Shown: positions 33,531 through 36,435 of the stretch, in pieces
How positions within the stretch are numbered: position 1 is the stretch's first letter
Layout of the letters: every line of letters begins with the position of its first letter
Source of the DNA: Flavobacteriales bacterium
GTDB taxonomy: Bacteria; Bacteroidota; Bacteroidia; Flavobacteriales_F; PHOS-HE28
Reading direction: 5' to 3'
DNA length: 36,435 nt
Assembly: GCA_016717225.1 (NCBI GenBank)
Contig: JADKGB010000023.1
Location: 1 to 36,435 of the forward strand
Notes under the pieces: model-generated
Databases searched by the model: none
Told to the model about the DNA's origin: nothing
Seen by the model: only the letters and a program-made list of their open reading frames with translations
Position numbers and translations under genes: made by a program

Positions 33531-35430
33531 TCGTCCCGTTCTGGGCGCTCCAACCCAACATATCGTCGATTGTCCGCACACTTACGCTGTGGTAATTGGG
33601 TCGGGCGACCTTGTAGATATTCATGGCCATCGCCTTCCCCTTCTCCGTAGCTATAAGCCGATCATACAGCGGTATCAGGAATTTCCGTCGACCCACTGTG
33701 GTCAAGAATCCATCCAATCGCTCGTAGCTCTTGCTATAGTCATTGCTAACGCACTGCTCCAACCAAGCCGCGAGTATCTCCGAGTTTCCACTGGCCGTAA
33801 AATGGAACGTGTTATCCAATTCATCCATGCGCGCTTCGTTCAACTTGCCGGGCAAGTGGCGCAAAAAATGCATCCACTCGAATGTGCTCCATGCTTTCGT
33901 TGCGAGCTGGTTCGCAGGAGTTCCCTTCTCCCAATGGGCGATCTCAACTTCCACTTTGGCGAAGTTGTCTGAAACGGGAACGATATCATCATCCGGAATT
34001 CCGGTCTGATAGATCCATCTATCCACGTCCACTTGCAATTTGTTCGGCGTCAATAGCTGCTCGTTCAAGTAAGTAACGAACCTCTCCGTCGTCATGCTTT
34101 GAAACGCGAACTTGTCGAAATATCCGCGCAAGAAGGTATCGAATTTTTCACGGCCAGCTTTGCTCTCGAGCAACCTTAGAAGGCCATAACCCTTCTCGTA
34201 CGCGATGTCGGTCATTCCATCATCCGGATCGCGACCAGCGAGATCGAGCTTGAGCCGAGTGTCCTGAGGATCCTTGCCGCTCTCGATCTCCATTACCGTG
34301 GACATCAGGTCCTGGTGACCGAGGACACCGGTCATCGCGCTATAATCCGCACCGTACAACTTCTCGCTTATGCGGTGCTCGAAATACACGGTGAAGCCTT
34401 CATTGAGCCAGAAGTCGTTCCAGTTCGCATTGGTTACCAAGTTACCGCTCCAACTATGGGCCAACTCGTGGGCTATAAGCGCCGTAAGTGAACGATCACC
34501 AGCAATGATCGTTGGCGTTGCGAACGTGAGCATCGGGTTCTCCATGCCGCCGAACGGAAAGCTTGGTGGAAGGACGATCACATCGTATCGACCCCAACGA
34601 TAGGGTCCGTAAAGCTCTTCCGCCGCAGTTACCATTCGCCCCATGTCCGCGAATTCCCATGCCGCCTTATTGATCATGCTTTGCTCCGCATACACACCGC
34701 AACGTTCATCGATGGACTGATACGCAATATCCCCAACCGCAAGTGCAATGAGGTAGGCCGGGATGGGCTTGTCCATTTTGAACGAGTACACGCCATCCGA
34801 ACTCCGCGCTTGTGGATTCTCAGCGCTCATCAATGCCATCAGATCGTTGGGCACCTTCACTTTCGCGTTGAAGGTGAATCGGATACCTGGGCTATCCTGC
34901 ACGGGTATCCACGTACGGGTAAGAATGGCCTGGCCCTGGGTAAAAAGGAATGGCTTGGTCTTATCAGCGGTCTGCTCAGGTGATAACCATTGTAGTGCAC
35001 GCGCGTTGGCCCCAGTGCGATAGCTGACCACCACTTGATCCGCACCCGCTGGAACTGCTACCCGCAAAGCGCGTCCAAGAAAGGTGCTGTCGCCCAAAGA
35101 ATATTCAAGCAGCGCACCATCAGCCAAGGTCACTTTTTCTATCAGCAAGCCATCGGTATCGAACACGACGCTATCACCGCTGGATCGTTGGAGCTTGTAC
35201 GTGGCCGTACCTGCGATGGTATGGGCAACCATATCCACGGTAACATCCAGATCCAAATGTGTGATCACCGCTTCCTGAGGGCGAGCGTGGCTATGTGGAT
35301 CCATGATCGTAGTGATTTGAAGAGTTGCGTTCTTGTGATCATCCGCGATCGCGTTCGTCTCGCTGGAGTGTCCACATCCAACGAAGAGAATACAGCCAGT
35401 AAATGCGAAGGCAGAATAACTTGCACGCAT
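33520..35430 (-). CDS. M1 metallopeptidase lipoprotein, leukotriene-A4-hydrolase-like
   Basis: 636 aa from ATG 35430. MRASYSAFAFTGCILFVGC gives a lipobox with Cys19; an upstream in-frame start at 35505 lacks a signal. Residues 40-240 are the M1 N-terminal beta domain. The catalytic domain has FPFGGMENPMLTF (GxMEN substrate motif) and HELAHSWSGNLVTN at 321-334, with the distal Glu in WLNEGFTVYFEH at the standard spacing. A C-terminal helical LTA4-hydrolase-type domain follows (LATKAWSTFEWMHFLRHLPG onward). It should be an aminopeptidase anchored in a membrane leaflet facing the periplasm or outside. It is unlike the two permease-fused M1 proteins in having classical motifs. A perfect TACATTTG (35459-35452) lies 21 bp upstream. 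Confidence 0.93.
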   Translation of the reverse strand: MRASYSAFAFTGCILFVGCGHSSETNAIADDHKNATLQITTIMDPHSHARPQEAVITHLDLDVTVDMVAHTIAGTATYKLQRSSGDSVVFDTDGLLIEKVTLADGALLEYSLGDSTFLGRALRVAVPAGADQVVVSYRTGANARALQWLSPEQTADKTKPFLFTQGQAILTRTWIPVQDSPGIRFTFNAKVKVPNDLMALMSAENPQARSSDGVYSFKMDKPIPAYLIALAVGDIAYQSIDERCGVYAEQSMINKAAWEFADMGRMVTAAEELYGPYRWGRYDVIVLPPSFPFGGMENPMLTFATPTIIAGDRSLTALIAHELAHSWSGNLVTNANWNDFWLNEGFTVYFEHRISEKLYGADYSAMTGVLGHQDLMSTVMEIESGKDPQDTRLKLDLAGRDPDDGMTDIAYEKGYGLLRLLESKAGREKFDTFLRGYFDKFAFQSMTTERFVTYLNEQLLTPNKLQVDVDRWIYQTGIPDDDIVPVSDNFAKVEVEIAHWEKGTPANQLATKAWSTFEWMHFLRHLPGKLNEARMDELDNTFHFTASGNSEILAAWLEQCVSNDYSKSYERLDGFLTTVGRRKFLIPLYDRLIATEKGKAMAMNIYKVARPNYHSVSVRTIDDMLGWSAQNGTITL

Positions 35431-35451
35431 GCAATGTGCGAATTGGGACGC

Positions 35452-35459
35452 CAAATGTA
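35452..35459 (-). promoter_or_regulatory. Promoter -7 element of the M1 lipoprotein gene
   Basis: TACATTTG on the minus strand, a perfect TAnnTTTG match 21 nt before the ATG at 35430. Confidence 0.45.
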
Positions 35460-35557
35460 GATGGGCGCTATTTGAAGAGTCAGCGGTATCGGTTCTTATC
35501 ACCATTGGCGCACACTGTTTGTCCCTGAATGGAAGGTGTGCAACCCAGCTTTGGTAA

Positions 35558-35592
35558 AAAAAAGGGCCGCTTCCTTTTGAAGCGACCCTTTA
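35558..35592 (-). terminator. Terminator hairpin, array copy A
   Basis: Same hairpin as at 36257-36291 (AAGGG(T/G)CGCTT stem, T-run on the minus strand), closing the array at its distal end. Confidence 0.75.
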
Positions 35593-35596
35593 CCAG

Positions 35597-35665
35597 TCGG
35601 GGTGACTGGACTCGAACCAGCGACCCTCCCGCCGCCGCGGCGGGATGCGCTAACCACTCACACCG
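35597..35665 (-). other. tRNA-Pro-like relic, copy A
   Basis: Same structure as the relic at 35947-36015 (offset 350): a true tRNA-Pro T arm and 3' acceptor, a replaced anticodon arm, and a shortened D region that overlaps the end of the nuclease reading frame. Confidence 0.5.
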
Positions 35666-35902
35666 ATCAATGCTTCGATCCGGCTGCGCTTCTTCCAGCC
35701 CTTCAATTCCAATTCGCGACGGTATGCCGAGGATTTGTCCACATGCTCCTCTTTGTACACGATCTTCAATCACCTTGGCCTTCGAGGTCCAACCTTGATG
35801 CGCGCTCAAGTGCTTGCGCAGTCGTTCGTGCACATCCTCGGTCGTGTGTCCGATATAATACCGGTTCAAGTGATCTGACCGGAGTATGTAGAGCCATGCC
35901 AT
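35650..35902 (-). pseudogene. GIY-YIG nuclease gene, copy A, frameshifted
   Basis: It begins at ATG 35902 as MAWLYILRSDHLNRYYIGHT and is identical to copy B up to HQGWTSKAK. There, CTTCAATCACC replaces CTTCCAATCC (minus-strand complement, about 35769-35778) and shifts the frame by one, so the second half, including the catalytic Glu region, is out of frame. The change is not a simple homopolymer indel, so it looks like real decay. The shifted frame runs on through the relic and terminator. Confidence 0.8.
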
Positions 35903-35907
35903 TGTAC

Positions 35908-35942
35908 AAAAAAGGGCCGCTTCCTTTTGAAGCGACCCTTTA
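35908..35942 (-). terminator. Terminator hairpin between copy B relic and copy A gene
   Basis: An 11-bp stem with one T-G pair and a T-run on the minus strand, identical to the tRNA-Pro terminator. The copy A ATG follows 5 nt after the T-run. Confidence 0.8.
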
Positions 35943-35946
35943 CCAG

Positions 35947-36015
35947 TCGGGGTGACTGGACTCGAACCAGCGACCCTCCCGCCGCCGCGGCGGGATGCGC
36001 TAACCACTCACACCG
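35947..36015 (-). other. tRNA-Pro-like relic, copy B
   Basis: On the minus strand CGGTGTG (one mismatch to the tRNA-Pro acceptor) leads into GAGTGGTTAGCGCA and a GC-rich hairpin TCCCGC-CGCGGCG-GCGGGA in place of the anticodon arm. GGGTCGC, the exact tRNA-Pro T arm and CACCCCG-A follow. The hairpin can be drawn as a 7-nt loop with CGG in the anticodon position, but U33 is G and the D arm is too short. The TAG of the nuclease gene lies in the would-be D loop. It is more likely a relic or tRNA mimic than a working tRNA. Confidence 0.55.
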
Positions 36016-36251
36016 ATCAATGCTTCGATCCGGCTGCGCTTCTTCCAGCCCTTCAATTCCAATTCGCGACGGTATGCCGAGGATTTGTCCACATACTCCT
36101 CTTTGTACACGATCTTCCAATCCTTGGCCTTCGAGGTCCAACCTTGATGCGCGCTCAAGTGCTTGCGCAGTCGTTCGTGCACATCCTCGGTCGTGTGTCC
36201 GATGTAATACCGGTTCAAGTGATCTGACCGGAGTATGTAGAGCCATGCCAT
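36000..36251 (-). CDS. GIY-YIG nuclease family protein, copy B, intact
   Basis: 83 aa from ATG 36251. It is a single GIY-YIG domain: LYILRSDHLNRYYIGHT (the GIY and YIG strands as LYI and YIG), then DVHERLRKHLSAHQ with the conserved Arg and His, KIVYKEEYVD, and RRELELKGWKKRSRIEALIG with the candidate catalytic Glu. There is no DNA-binding domain. Family members cut DNA with a divalent metal. The gene starts 5 nt after the tRNA-Pro terminator and has no promoter or ribosome-binding site of its own, so expression would need read-through from tRNA-Pro. It ends inside a tRNA-like relic. Whether it acts in repair, homing or copying of this array is not known. Confidence 0.85.
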   Translation of the reverse strand: MAWLYILRSDHLNRYYIGHTTEDVHERLRKHLSAHQGWTSKAKDWKIVYKEEYVDKSSAYRRELELKGWKKRSRIEALIGVSG

Positions 36252-36256
36252 TGTAC

Positions 36257-36291
36257 AAAAAAGGGCCGCTTCCTTTTGAAGCGACCCTTTA
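36257..36291 (-). terminator. tRNA-Pro terminator
   Basis: On the minus strand AAGGGTCGCTT (36289-36279) pairs with AAGCGGCCCTT (36271-36261) with one T-G pair and a 7-nt loop, followed by a T-run (36262-36257). It lies 4 bp after the tRNA discriminator base. Confidence 0.88.
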
Positions 36292-36295
36292 CCAG

Positions 36296-36369
36296 TCGGG
36301 GTGACTGGACTCGAACCAGCGACCCCTTGCACCCCATGCAAGTGCGCTACCGGGCTGCGCTACACCCCG
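36296..36369 (-). tRNA. tRNA-Pro(GGG)
   Basis: 74 nt. Acceptor CGGGGTG pairs perfectly with CACCCCG, discriminator A. D arm GCGC/GCGC with CCCGGTA loop, anticodon arm CTTGC-ATGGGGT-GCAAG with anticodon GGG, and T arm CTGG-TTCGAGT-CCAG with one further pair. CCA is not encoded. The minus strand carries TACATTCG at 36388-36381, 11 nt upstream, a likely -7 promoter element. The 66 bp beyond it hold nothing else recognisable. Confidence 0.94.
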
Positions 36370-36435
36370 AATTGAGAGCGCGAATGTAAATGAAGCTGCT
36401 GTCACTTGAGGCCACAATAAAATTCTACATCGTCC

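Larger units (their letters stand above)
35558..36325. repeat. Tandem ~350-bp tRNA-tail/terminator/GIY-YIG repeat array
   Basis: The block 35563-35912 recurs at 35913-36261 (offsets 350 and 349) with only a few differences. The shared terminator plus 30-nt tRNA 3' end recurs a third time at 36257-36325, inside tRNA-Pro. Read on the minus strand each unit is: tRNA-Pro 3' end, terminator, GIY-YIG gene, tRNA-like relic. Differences between units are A/G at 35754 vs 36104 (region), a TA/TG change near the gene start, and a net 1-bp indel near 35769-35778. Confidence 0.9.

Noticed and set aside
35597..35665. Second functional tRNA-Pro gene (CGG)
   Set aside because: The D arm is too short, U33 is missing, the acceptor has a mismatch and the region overlaps the nuclease reading frame; treated as a relic.

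Overview
The window looks like a chromosomal segment of a mid-GC Bacteroidota, most likely Flavobacteriales-like. Several secreted proteins end in Por/type IX secretion (T9SS) sorting domains. Promoter-like sites fit the Bacteroidota TTTG / TAnnTTTG (or TAnnTTCG) pattern. The branched-chain 2-oxoacid dehydrogenase E1 is an alpha-beta fusion, and ABC-2 permeases are fused to M1 aminopeptidases. No rRNA, CRISPR array or transposase was seen. All functions are inferred from sequence motifs read by eye.

Region by region. (1) 1-5409: the frameshifted 5' part of a secreted protein (minus strand), a frameshifted XRE/S24 LexA-like repressor and an ORF6N protein (minus), then a divergent, frameshifted DnaE-type DNA polymerase (plus). 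The single-base shifts cluster in 1-2760, often at short homopolymers. The DnaE frame also carries two in-frame repeat insertions, one of them an inverted repeat. (2) 5420-13562: a four-cistron minus-strand operon with an ABC ATPase, an ABC permease/M1 peptidase fusion of 1196 aa, and a paralogue of that fusion split in two by one in-frame TAA. (3) 13809-24138: a T9SS-sorted beta-propeller-like protein, DinB (Pol IV), a di-heme lipoprotein, an MBL-fold hydrolase, an SRPBCC protein, a purple-acid-phosphatase-like exported enzyme, a secreted prenyltransferase-repeat protein and a ThuA-domain T9SS protein. (4) 24198-35430: TypA/BipA, a lipoprotein, tRNA-Arg(CCG), an S4 protein, a PDZ-T9SS protein, a small holin-4-family membrane protein, an AIM24-like protein, fused E1 dehydrogenase, a serine hydrolase and an M1 lipoprotein peptidase. 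(5) 35558-36369: tRNA-Pro(GGG) followed by two tandem ~350-bp cassettes, each made of a terminator, a GIY-YIG nuclease gene and a tRNA-Pro-like 3' relic.

How the genes work together. The S24 repressor, DnaE-like polymerase and DinB are the usual parts of a damage-inducible mutagenesis set in Bacteroidota, here scattered over 16 kb. The ABC/M1 operon encodes an export system whose permease chains carry peptidase domains. The tRNA-Pro/GIY-YIG array is the most unusual structure: its gene order implies that the nuclease is expressed only by read-through of the tRNA terminator, and that the unit has multiplied by copying the 3' end of the tRNA.
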